Source of the DNA: Vampirovibrio chlorellavorus | GTDB lineage: Bacteria; Cyanobacteriota; Vampirovibrionia; Vampirovibrionales; Vampirovibrionaceae | Assembly (NCBI GenBank): GCA_001858525.1 | Contig: LAPX01000015.1 | Span: forward strand, 1-32,373 | Direction of reading: 5' to 3' | DNA length: 32,373 bases | Shown here: positions 25,204-32,373 of the stretch, piece after piece | How positions within the stretch are numbered: position 1 is the stretch's first letter | Layout of the letters: every line of letters begins with the position of its first letter | Notes under the pieces: generated by a model | What the model was told of the DNA's origin: nothing | The model's database searches: none | The model's input: only the letters and a program-made list of their open reading frames with translations | Translations under genes and position numbers: made by a program

Positions 25204-25908
25204 TTAATCATAATTTAGACGCGGGGCGGGCTTTCCGGTAATTTTGGCCAGCACCGGCAGAATCTCATCGCTATGCAACCGTTTTCCTTCGGCGTTGGCA
25301 AAGGCCAACCGCACGGTGCCCTGTTTATCGAGCACATATAAAGAGGGCCAGGCAATGCCTTTTTTACTGATGTTATTGACCCCAAACTGCTTGATCAGCT
25401 TTTTATCGGCATCCGGAATCACATGAAAGGTCAAGCCATGTTCCCCCACACTGGTCAGGGCATGGGCCCGATCGTCTGCGCTAATGGCCAGCACTTCCGC
25501 ATCCTGAGCCCGATAGTAGGACAGGTTCTCTTGAATGTTGGAGAGCTGATGGCCGCACACACTGCAAAAACTACCCTGGTAAAACACCAGCACCAGATTT
25601 TTTTTACCTTTAAAATCAGCCAGGCGAATGGGCTTGCCGTCCGCGGTCTGGGTGGTGAAGGCGGGGGCTTTTTTACCCACCGGAATGAGATCCAGAAACT
25701 CAAAGGCATCGGCTTGGGTTAAAACAGGAGACAATGATTCGGTAGGCTTTGACGCCACTTGTGTGTTCGTCGTTGAGGAAGGGGTCTCATTGACGGAAGG
25801 GGCTTTGGACTGCAGAGAGGGCGACGGGTTTACTGACAAAGCGTACACAAAGCCAACGGTCATTAGAGATATTGCGCCTACCACCCACAGGCTGGCCTGA
25901 ATTTTCAT
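25204..25908 (-). CDS. Membrane-anchored peroxiredoxin/thioredoxin-like protein (AhpC/TSA)
   Basis: A 234-residue protein. Residues about 5-25 are a signal anchor, 28-65 a Ser/Thr/Pro-rich linker, and 75-234 a redoxin domain: IPVGKKAPAFTTQTADGK, NLVLVFYQGSFCSVCGHQL, EVLAISADD, FHVIPDADKKLIKQFGV, and GIAWPSLYVLDKQGTVR. Cys115 and Cys118 form a CxxC in which the first Cys takes the peroxidatic/thioredoxin position. It should act in the periplasm as a peroxidase or thiol-disulfide enzyme. The ATG at 25908 has AGAGG eight bases before it and is preferred to the ATG at 25932. It is a single gene, convergent with the cyclic-nucleotide-binding gene. Confidence 0.88.
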   Translation of the reverse strand: MKIQASLWVVGAISLMTVGFVYALSVNPSPSLQSKAPSVNETPSSTTNTQVASKPTESLSPVLTQADAFEFLDLIPVGKKAPAFTTQTADGKPIRLADFKGKKNLVLVFYQGSFCSVCGHQLSNIQENLSYYRAQDAEVLAISADDRAHALTSVGEHGLTFHVIPDADKKLIKQFGVNNISKKGIAWPSLYVLDKQGTVRLAFANAEGKRLHSDEILPVLAKITGKPAPRLNYD

Positions 25909-26101
25909 AATGGAACCTCTGCTCATCAACATTTAACTTCTCTTTCCAACAACGGGTCTTGCTAAGCCCGGTTAAGCGCCAGGCGACAGGCATCAAACCA
26001 CTACAGTGCTCAACACTATGGGCCATCAGGTATCATCCGATTTTTGAATGAGCTTTCTGGAAAGTTTCATCCTCAGCCCAACTGCCCGAGTCATTCTATT
26101 A

Positions 26102-26107
26102 TATAAT
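26102..26107 (+). promoter_or_regulatory. Candidate -10 box (TATAAT)
   Basis: A consensus TATAAT, within a palindromic ATTATATAAT, lies about 50 bases before the TTG start of the large NTPase gene. No convincing -35 is present. Confidence 0.35.
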
Positions 26108-26155
26108 ACAGATCTCCAATCGTTTTTATCATGACGAGCAGAGTGGGAGCTATCT

Positions 26156-29100
26156 TTGACAAACGCCAATTCTCTTTATGACGCCCCGACCCGGGAAATC
26201 TACTTGCTGGAAAATGTGCCCATTCAGGGACGCAAAACCGAGCTGCGTCAGCTGCTAAAATTGCTGAATCTGGCCAAAACCGGCCAGCCCAAAGCGGCCC
26301 TGATCACCGGGGATGCCGGAATCGGTAAAACCGCCCTGCTGGAAACCTTTACCAGCCTGGTTCAGGAAGGCATTTATTGCCGGGTTTTAAGTCTGGGCAA
26401 AATGGACTATGCCTCGCCGGAAGAGGTTTATGTGGCACTGGTTGAGAAGCTACAGGCCGATGCCAATCACATTCTGGATGAAGCGCTGGTGGCTGTTAAC
26501 GAAATCACACAGGAGCTGGATTTACGCTGGGAGCGGCAGGATTTGGTGCGAGCCATTGCCCTGGTCAAGTTGCAAGAATCCATCGGCGGGAAAGACGCCA
26601 TTAGCCAGGAGCATTTGGTCAAGGCCATTCGTAGCCAGGTTCCTGCGGTTAAAAAACTCAAGTTCTCGGTTAATGAAAGCATTCAAAAGTTGGTGGATCT
26701 TATTGTGAACCCCTGGGTCATGGTGGCCACCTCGCTGCTCAACCCCATGAGCCCCGCTTTGCAAGAATCGATTCGTTTGGCAGAAGTCTTGCGGGACACT
26801 AATTTTGCTTCCCCCGGCAATCAGGATTACGCCGGACTGCTCAAGGCCAAATCAGGCGCTGAGCCCCAAACTTATCCAGTCACAGAGTCCAATGCCTTGC
26901 CGCCGGTCACGGCGACGCCGGAAAGTCCTGACTTAATTGATGGCATCGTGTCGGCGCCCAGACCGGTCAAAGCAATTCCGGCTGAACCTCTGCCCGAATT
27001 GAACGTGCTGATTGACGAGGCCGCTGCCCCCGACAATTTCGATTTCCTGCCCCCAGCGGTGATTGCCAACACACCGGCCGCCTTTGAACATGTGGCCGTT
27101 CCGGTGAGTCATGCGGGTGCTTCCCGTCTGGACAAAAGCATTAAACCGGCCAAGGACCCCTTGATTCGACACCTGATGGTTATTTTTAATTTCATCAACG
27201 CCACCCTGGAAAACATCGACAGTGGCATCCTGATAGCCATTGATGAGTGGGATCGGATTCAGGACAAGCCCCGTCAGGAAGATTTGAAAAACTTCCTCAC
27301 CGAATTGCTGTTTCAGATCACCGAACAAAAGAATTATCACTTTATGGTGGTCATGACGGCCCGTACCGAGGGCGAAAGCTACACCCTGGGCGGTGCGCTC
27401 TATAACCACTTCCGGACCAAGTTACTGCTGGATGCCTTGGGGGATGCGGCCTGCCGCAAGCTGATTCGAACCCCCTTGCTGGCACTAGGTGTGGAGCTGG
27501 ATGAGCCGGTCTATCGCACCCTGATTCAACTCAGCCGGGGCAACCCCTTCTGGTTGCTGAAAATCCTCAGCTTCATGAAGGAACGGGTGGAAGGCAATCG
27601 CCTGAAGCACGTGGACATGGAATTTTTCGAACGCTTGGGGATTGATAAGGTTAACAGCCTGTTTGAACTCAACTTTACCCGCCTGAAGCTGACCTTTTTG
27701 AATGACGAGGAGTCTCTCTACAAAGTGCTGGCCTCACTGATCAAGCATTTTGGGGAAAACCGGTTTTCGGCCAATCAGGCCATCAAGGAAATCAGCGCCT
27801 CTCAGGGCTTTACCGATGGTTACGTCTTTGAGGTCTTGCGCGCCCTGTTTCAACACGATTTTATTCAGCAGGTGGCGGATACCTCGCAGAAAAAAGCCGA
27901 AAAAGGCCAAGGGCCGTTTTACACCATTCAAAGTCGCTTTATTCTGGAATTTCTGCAAGAGAAGACCCGAGCCATTGAAACTGACATCTCTACCGATGAA
28001 AAGTTGATGTACCTGAAAAAGGTCATCCCCTTGTCGGTCAAATCCGGGGATCTGGATCGGGAAAAAACCATGGAAGTGATCGCCCTGGGTGATGCCATGG
28101 GGAACCCGGAAATCGTGAAATTCCTGGAAGATGTGTTTGTGCAGTTTATGCACGATGACAAGCCCGTGGTGCGAGTAACCGCGCTGAACAACATGGCCCT
28201 GATCGACTCTCCCACCGCTCGTGCAGAGCTGTTTAAGGCCATGAAGGATGAGGATTCCATGGTCCGGGAATACGCCGCCCGCAACCTGTTCATCATTTCC
28301 CAAAAACACGCCGATGCTCAATTGGCCGATCAGATCATGGATGTCATGATCCAGTCCATTGATGATGAATGTGAGGCTGTGCGGTCGCAAGTGTACAGCA
28401 CCTTATCGCGATACCGCTTGCACCGGGATTTAACCAGCGTATTTATCAAAGGCTTGTCTGATGCCTGTGGGGACGTTCGCCTCACCTCCGTCAAGAATCT
28501 GGCGGACGCCGAGAGCAATTCGCCTTATGTGTTCAACAGTTTTATGGACGCCCTGAGCGATAGCATCCCGGAAGTGAGACGCTACGCCTGTATTGGCCTC
28601 CAGCGCTTCCCCGGCCCGGAAGCCATTGACGTGCTGGTTAAAATTTTGCAAACCGACAACGACAGCGCCATCCGGGCCTTGGCCGCAGACTCCCTGAGTC
28701 GTATGGAAGATCAAAAGGCCTTTATTTCCCTGATTACGGCCCTGCGTCGGGAAGCTTCCGAAGACGTGAAGCTGGCCGTGGTTCGGGCTTTGGGTAAACG
28801 CCGTGGCTGGGAAAGCGAAGCGATTTTAGTGGAATCGCTGCAAAATGCCGACTGGGAGAACATGCCCGTGTTTGTATGGGCCTGTGTGCGCAGTCTGGGA
28901 CAAGTGGGTGGTACAGAACGCTCTCGGGATCTGCTGATGGATTTGCGCAAAAAAATCAGCAACCCCATTATTAGCAGCGCCATTGAGCACGCTTTACGTC
29001 GTTTGAACGAGCGGGTTCAGGAGCTGCGCCAAATGGAGCGTCAACTGGAAGAGGCCACCCCCTTAACTGTTGCCATTCCCAGTGAGTACGATGAAGATGT

Positions 29101-29353
29101 GGTGCTGCCGGAAGAGGAGTTGCCCCAGGAAATTTCCTCTGAGGAATCCGAGAGCCGTCGTGATCTGCAAATGCAGCAACCGGAATACGCATCAGGCAAT
29201 GCCAGTGAAGCGGATCGGCCATCCGAGCGGACTGTTGCGGTGACACATCCGGAAGCCCCTTCTCTGTTGGATACCAATGACCTGATCACCAAACGGCCGG
29301 TCAGTCAAAGCAGCAGAGCGGCATCGCTATTGAAATTGCCCTTTGAACGGTAA
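26156..29353 (+). CDS. STAND-like P-loop NTPase with C-terminal HEAT repeats
   Basis: A 1065-residue protein. The NTPase opens with the GRKTELRQLLKLL motif (25-37) and Walker A GDAGIGKT at 52-59. Walker B ILIAIDEWD is at 358-366, followed by VVMTART and RGNPFWLLKIL at about 461-471, which is the GxP motif of STAND-type ATPases. About 300 residues lie between Walker A and B, where 70-90 are usual. This insert has a helical part (100-225) and a Pro/Ala-rich linker (about 235-330). A winged-helix-like region (about 515-600) leads to HEAT repeats (about 665-985), then an acidic, disordered tail. The TTG at 26156 has GGGAG seven bases upstream, and the next Met lies past Walker A, so TTG is the start. 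The protein is soluble and is likely a signalling switch or scaffold. It is a single gene with no known partner nearby. Confidence 0.85.
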   Translation: MTNANSLYDAPTREIYLLENVPIQGRKTELRQLLKLLNLAKTGQPKAALITGDAGIGKTALLETFTSLVQEGIYCRVLSLGKMDYASPEEVYVALVEKLQADANHILDEALVAVNEITQELDLRWERQDLVRAIALVKLQESIGGKDAISQEHLVKAIRSQVPAVKKLKFSVNESIQKLVDLIVNPWVMVATSLLNPMSPALQESIRLAEVLRDTNFASPGNQDYAGLLKAKSGAEPQTYPVTESNALPPVTATPESPDLIDGIVSAPRPVKAIPAEPLPELNVLIDEAAAPDNFDFLPPAVIANTPAAFEHVAVPVSHAGASRLDKSIKPAKDPLIRHLMVIFNFINATLENIDSGILIAIDEWDRIQDKPRQEDLKNFLTELLFQITEQKNYHFMVVMTARTEGESYTLGGALYNHFRTKLLLDALGDAACRKLIRTPLLALGVELDEPVYRTLIQLSRGNPFWLLKILSFMKERVEGNRLKHVDMEFFERLGIDKVNSLFELNFTRLKLTFLNDEESLYKVLASLIKHFGENRFSANQAIKEISASQGFTDGYVFEVLRALFQHDFIQQVADTSQKKAEKGQGPFYTIQSRFILEFLQEKTRAIETDISTDEKLMYLKKVIPLSVKSGDLDREKTMEVIALGDAMGNPEIVKFLEDVFVQFMHDDKPVVRVTALNNMALIDSPTARAELFKAMKDEDSMVREYAARNLFIISQKHADAQLADQIMDVMIQSIDDECEAVRSQVYSTLSRYRLHRDLTSVFIKGLSDACGDVRLTSVKNLADAESNSPYVFNSFMDALSDSIPEVRRYACIGLQRFPGPEAIDVLVKILQTDNDSAIRALAADSLSRMEDQKAFISLITALRREASEDVKLAVVRALGKRRGWESEAILVESLQNADWENMPVFVWACVRSLGQVGGTERSRDLLMDLRKKISNPIISSAIEHALRRLNERVQELRQMERQLEEATPLTVAIPSEYDEDVVLPEEELPQEISSEESESRRDLQMQQPEYASGNASEADRPSERTVAVTHPEAPSLLDTNDLITKRPVSQSSRAASLLKLPFER

Positions 29354-29485
29354 CCTTAAGCCATCCGATCGAACCCGCCTGAGCCGTGCTGATACCCGGT
29401 GCTGGTCAGGCCTTCGCCTGTTTATTTCTCTTGTCGTTTAAAGTCAGGAGCGCCTTTGCAGCATGGATCACGGGGTAAGGGGCAA

Positions 29486-29533
29486 AAAAAATCAGCCCCA
29501 ATGACTGCGAAGTCGGCTTGGCGCTGATTTTTT
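29486..29533. terminator. Long bidirectional terminator hairpin
   Basis: Outer arms AAAAAATCAGC (29486-29496) and GCTGATTTTTT (29523-29533) pair perfectly. Inner CCAA/TTGG and GACT/AGTC pairings extend the stem. A- and T-runs on opposite sides let it end both the NTPase gene and the convergent aminotransferase gene. Confidence 0.88.
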
Positions 29534-29551
29534 ATACTGGTTAGAGACTGA

Positions 29552-30691
29552 TTAAGCCAGAACTGGTTGCGCTTTGAAGGCGGCGGTCAACGCTTGTACC
29601 ACTTGCTCTTGCTCGTCCAAACGCAATTCCGGGAACATGGGCAAGGACAGCACCCGATCACTGATAGCTTCACAGACCGGGAAGTCGGCAGGATTAAGGT
29701 TGAGATCGGCATGGGTTTGCTGCTTGTACAAGGGCACCGGGTAATAAATCATGCTTTGCACCTGAGCGGCTTGCAAGTGCTGCTGGATTTGCTCCCGTAT
29801 TTGAGCGGGATTGGGACCTTTTAGCTGAATGGTGTACTGATGAAAGACGTGCCCGCTGTTTTCCACCCGGCGTGGCACCTGAATCCACGCTGCCAAAGGA
29901 GCTAGCAAGGTGTCGTAGCGATTGGCCACCGCTTCTCGGGCGTGATTCCACTCATCAATGTGGGGCAGCTTAACCCGCAGAAGGGCAGCCTGAATCTCAT
30001 CCAGACGGCTATTCAAGCCCGGCTCCTCGTGATAGTAGCGTTTGCGACTGCCGTGTACCCGCAACATGCGCAGGCGCTCAGCCAGCTGGTTGTCATTGGT
30101 GGTGCACATGCCACCATCGCCAAAGGCGCCCAGGTTTTTGGACGGGAAAAAGCTGAAACAGCCGATATCCCCAATCGCACCCACCTTGGTGCCTTTAAAT
30201 TCAGAGCCGATAGCTTGGGCGCAATCTTCAATCACTGCCAGATTATGGGCTTTTGCCAATTGCTGAACGGCATCCATTTCTACGGCCTGACCGAAAATAT
30301 GAACCGGCAAAATGGCTTTGGTGCGGGGGGTAATCGCCGCTTCCAGCTTGGAGATATTGAAATTCATGGTGTCGGCGTCAATATCCACAAAAACTGGCTT
30401 GGCTTCTGCCCGAACAATGGATTCGGAGGTGGCCATATAGCTAAAGGGTGTGGTGATGACTTCATCACCCGCCCCGATTTTAAGGGCCTTCAGGGCCAAA
30501 AATAGGGCGTCGGTGCCATTGGCGCAACCAATGACATGTTTAACTTGTAAGTATTCAGCCATTTCCTGCTCAAAGGCAGTTACTTCTGGCCCTAAAATAT
30601 AATGGCCGGAGGCGGCTACCCGAATCAGGGCCTGATCAATCTTGTCCTTGAGCTGTTCGTACTGACGAGTCAAATTGAGAATGGGAATCAA
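29552..30691 (-). CDS. wbpE: DegT/DnrJ/EryC1 sugar aminotransferase, WbpE-like
   Basis: A 379-residue PLP-dependent sugar-nucleotide 3-aminotransferase. It probably converts a UDP-3-keto-GlcNAc uronic acid to the 3-amino sugar with glutamate as donor. The PLP lysine is Lys185 in FSFFPSKNLGAFGDGG. Asp156 in VIEDCAQAIGSE pairs with the PLP nitrogen, and CANGTDALFLAL binds the phosphate. SGHYILGPEVTAFEQEMA and SRLDEIQAALLRVKL are as in WbpE. The start is TTG, nine bases after AGGGGG; its product begins MIPILNL, as in the family. It lies downstream of, and overlaps by 56 bases, an acetyltransferase gene of WbpD type. A PseC role cannot be fully excluded, but the neighbour favours WbpE. Confidence 0.88.
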   Translation of the reverse strand: MIPILNLTRQYEQLKDKIDQALIRVAASGHYILGPEVTAFEQEMAEYLQVKHVIGCANGTDALFLALKALKIGAGDEVITTPFSYMATSESIVRAEAKPVFVDIDADTMNFNISKLEAAITPRTKAILPVHIFGQAVEMDAVQQLAKAHNLAVIEDCAQAIGSEFKGTKVGAIGDIGCFSFFPSKNLGAFGDGGMCTTNDNQLAERLRMLRVHGSRKRYYHEEPGLNSRLDEIQAALLRVKLPHIDEWNHAREAVANRYDTLLAPLAAWIQVPRRVENSGHVFHQYTIQLKGPNPAQIREQIQQHLQAAQVQSMIYYPVPLYKQQTHADLNLNPADFPVCEAISDRVLSLPMFPELRLDEQEQVVQALTAAFKAQPVLA

Positions 30692-31349
30692 GCGCGGTGT
30701 CCCCCTGGGTCAACTGCAATATTTTCCATTGGGACTGCCTGATATAGCGACGACTACAGTAAGAACATTGCACTTCCTGGGGCTCTTGGGCACTAGGCGC
30801 GATTTTCAATGTTTGTCCGCAGGTGCAACGCCAACCGGCTAGCCTGAGTGGATTTCCGTATACTATCGCAAAGTCGGGAATATTTCTATCGACAATCGTG
30901 CCCGCCTCAATAAAGGCGTATCGTCCCACGGTGGCCCCCGAGGCCACGGTGCTATTGGGCCCCAACTGGGCGCCTTGCCTCACCAGGGTAGGACTCACCC
31001 GAGAAATGTTGTTAGGCTGGGCCCGCATATGCCGGTTTTCGGCAAACACCACGCAAGGGCCACAGTAGACTTCGTTTTCTAAAATGACGCCGCTGTTGAG
31101 CTGGCTGCTGTTCATCACTCGCACGCCATCGCCGAGCAAAACACCGGAGGCAATGGAGACATTGCGCCCAATCAGGCAGTGATTGCCAATAATGGCGTGG
31201 GCCATGACATGGGTAAAGTGCAAAATGGCGGTATGCTCGCCCACATGGCAAGGGGCATCCACGTAGGCGGATTCGTGAACGTAGGCCGTACTGGCTCTGC
31301 GGTCTTCAAAGTATGGATCCGGTGTGGAGGAATGGATGCCTGCGAGCAT
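30636..31349 (-). CDS. wbpD: Left-handed β-helix sugar N-acetyltransferase, WbpD-like, with zinc ribbon
   Basis: A 237-residue acyltransferase. Residues about 22-170 are hexapeptide repeats of the left-handed β-helix (for example IIGNHCLIGRNVSIASGVLLG and TVASGATVGRYAFIEAGTIV), then the closing segment FAIVYGNPLRLAGW. The C-terminal part carries Cys175, Cys177, Cys195 and Cys198 (CTCG...CSYC), a likely small zinc ribbon that occurs in some WbpD relatives. The reaction would be acetylation of the 3-amino group made by the WbpE-like enzyme. The ATG at 31349 with GAGGG five bases upstream is the start. It is the first gene of the pair, and its end overlaps the aminotransferase start, implying coupling. 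The partners WbpA, WbpB and WbpI are not seen. Confidence 0.85.
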   Translation of the reverse strand: MLAGIHSSTPDPYFEDRRASTAYVHESAYVDAPCHVGEHTAILHFTHVMAHAIIGNHCLIGRNVSIASGVLLGDGVRVMNSSQLNSGVILENEVYCGPCVVFAENRHMRAQPNNISRVSPTLVRQGAQLGPNSTVASGATVGRYAFIEAGTIVDRNIPDFAIVYGNPLRLAGWRCTCGQTLKIAPSAQEPQEVQCSYCSRRYIRQSQWKILQLTQGDTALDSHSQFDSSVRTAQGQD

Positions 31350-31815
31350 AGCAACCCTCAAATTAAAGCCTCTTCTATACTTACTTTACCATAGGTTGTA
31401 AATATTGCTTCTATTTGAATAGTAAAGTGGTCCAGAAAGACCAAGCCGTTTATTCATTGCTTCCCCTCCCAAACCATTCCGCTTTCTTCTTCAATAAGCA
31501 AATTCCCAGCCGTAATCGTTCAGAGTGCTTAAACATTTTCTCGCTATCAAGGCTTTCTTGGACAGGTGTATCCAGCGCCATATTTGGCAGATTCGGCGGG
31601 TTGGGTGGCCACTGCAGAGTCCTGTCAGAAATATACAAAATATTCTTTTATTAACTAATAAAGCAATCAAAAGAAATCATTTGTTTTTATTTTTTATATA
31701 CAAATAGGCAGATCAGAGAATAAACTCAATCTCTGATTCGATGGACATAGCCAGACTTGTAATAGAGAGAGACAACTATCAATTCTGTTGCAGGTCCTAA
31801 ATTTAGGAGAGACTC
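31350..31815. other. Non-coding gap with divergent control regions
   Basis: These 466 bases separate the divergent wbpD-like gene and the gene at 31816. No gene is supported; short open frames on both strands lack ribosome binding sites. The part after about 31640 is very AT-rich, which suits a promoter region, and includes the inverted repeat at 31712-31737. I could not define a clear -35/-10 pair. Confidence 0.5.
31712..31737. promoter_or_regulatory. Inverted repeat upstream of the Pro/Thr-rich protein gene
   Basis: ATCAGAGA and TCTCTGAT are perfect 8-base arms around a 10-base spacer, 78 bases before the start codon. They may be an operator or a 5'-leader hairpin. No T-run follows, so a terminator is unlikely. 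Confidence 0.45.
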
Positions 31816-32373
31816 ATGTTAATTAATCCATCCTCTCAACGGTTGCCGTTGAGCGCTCTGAATGCGACCGCACAATCGGTTAGCCTGCTGGGCACAGAAC
31901 AGGCGGGCGTGAATCAGCTCAGACCCCAAGCAGCCCCCAGCCCTATTGCGAGCACTTTAGGAAGTCCTTTGATGGCGGCCAATTCACAAGATGCCATCAG
32001 CCAACTATTTAGTATTATTCTCACTTTCCTGAGTAGCATTTTGGGCAACAATCTGCCCACCGCCGCTCAGGCAAGCCCTCAGCCAACACAGCCAGCCCAG
32101 CCAGAATCGGCTCCCTTGGGTCAGGCTGATGCGGACGCTGGGAATTTAATGGACTTGTTGACTCAACTGATGCAGGCTGAGGGTGATCCGTCTGCTACCG
32201 AAGCAGGCAATGGAAATCCTGAAATCGGAGGGAGTGTAGCCGGAGACGCACAACCAGTTCTGAACTATCCCAGCCCCACGCCCACGGAGCCTCCTGCAGA
32301 GGATACGGATCCAGTTCCGACTTATCCCACCCCAACTCCCACCCCCTCTTATCCTACCCCTACCCCTTCGCAG
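31816..32373 (+). CDS. Pro/Thr-rich protein with shared hydrophobic motif (3' end missing)
   Basis: The open frame runs from the ATG at 31816 to the window edge, 186 codons so far, with AGGAGA six bases before the start. There is no signal peptide. Residues 1-55 are Ser/Ala/Gln/Leu-rich. Residues about 58-78 form a hydrophobic motif, DAISQLFSIILTFLSSILG, which is close to the C-terminal motif of the small protein at 681-1043. A Pro/Gln/Ala linker and the helix NLMDLLTQLMQAE follow. The visible end is turning into Pro/Thr repeats (SYPTPTPS, TYPTPTPT), as in cell-surface or wall-spanning linkers, so a long repetitive protein probably continues beyond the window. Family and function are unknown. 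Confidence 0.8.
   Translation, partial: MLINPSSQRLPLSALNATAQSVSLLGTEQAGVNQLRPQAAPSPIASTLGSPLMAANSQDAISQLFSIILTFLSSILGNNLPTAAQASPQPTQPAQPESAPLGQADADAGNLMDLLTQLMQAEGDPSATEAGNGNPEIGGSVAGDAQPVLNYPSPTPTEPPAEDTDPVPTYPTPTPTPSYPTPTPSQ

Noticed and set aside
29552-30691. Assignment of the DegT-family enzyme as PseC to complete the pseudaminic pathway
   Set aside because: The paired and overlapping WbpD-like acetyltransferase and the WbpE-like N-terminal and PLP-site wording fit a 3-aminotransferase better.
30636-31638. Search for tRNA, rRNA or riboswitch structures in this and the other intergenic regions
   Set aside because: No TΨC-like GTTCGANTC element with matching acceptor stem and no known riboswitch core was seen; a covariance-model scan would be needed to exclude them fully.

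Overview
The window is a 32.4 kb chromosomal stretch from a diderm (Gram-negative type) bacterium. Coding regions are about half GC, the standard bacterial code fits, and GTG and TTG starts are frequent. Secretins, signal peptides and envelope-sugar enzymes show an outer membrane. The sequence does not fix the taxon. A proteobacterium or a non-photosynthetic cyanobacterial relative (Vampirovibrio-like) would both fit, and I hold neither strongly. There are no rRNA or tRNA genes, no insertion sequence, no phage genes and no CRISPR array.

Layout. 1-8.1 kb is mostly poorly characterised and envelope-related: a small membrane-anchored protein, a small Gln-rich protein, a 1054-residue Lys/Pro repeat protein with a signal peptide, a GNAT acetyltransferase coupled to an EamA transporter, a 0.63 kb non-coding gap with an inverted repeat, an AT-rich secreted protein, and a small secreted protein resembling surface-adhesin E. 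8.1-12.1 kb holds a prolyl-4-hydroxylase-like oxygenase and pseudaminic-acid genes: pseG and a divergent aldo/keto reductase-like protein on the minus strand, pseB on the plus strand. 12.4-18.7 kb is a secretin locus: a small exported protein, a bitopic protein with a PilP-like periplasmic domain, and two tandem paralogous PilQ/GspD-type secretins.

18.8-24.5 kb is metabolic: glpD on the minus strand, then the 2-methylcitrate cycle genes prpD-prpB-prpC on the plus strand, preceded by a candidate 43-codon ORF and closed by a strong terminator. 24.7-25.9 kb has a stand-alone cyclic-nucleotide-binding domain protein and a convergent membrane-anchored peroxiredoxin/thioredoxin-like protein. 26.2-29.4 kb is one large STAND-like P-loop NTPase with C-terminal HEAT repeats. 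29.5-31.3 kb is a minus-strand wbpE-wbpD type pair for a diacetamido sugar. The window ends inside a Pro/Thr-rich protein whose N-terminal part shares a short hydrophobic motif with the small Gln-rich protein at the other end.

Taken together, much of the window serves the cell surface: secretin pores, sugar nucleotides usable for glycosylation of pili, flagella or polysaccharide, and several exported low-complexity proteins. The items I consider most worth study are the tandem secretins with their unusual PilP-like partner, the HEAT-repeat NTPase, and the pair of motif-sharing proteins at the two ends.
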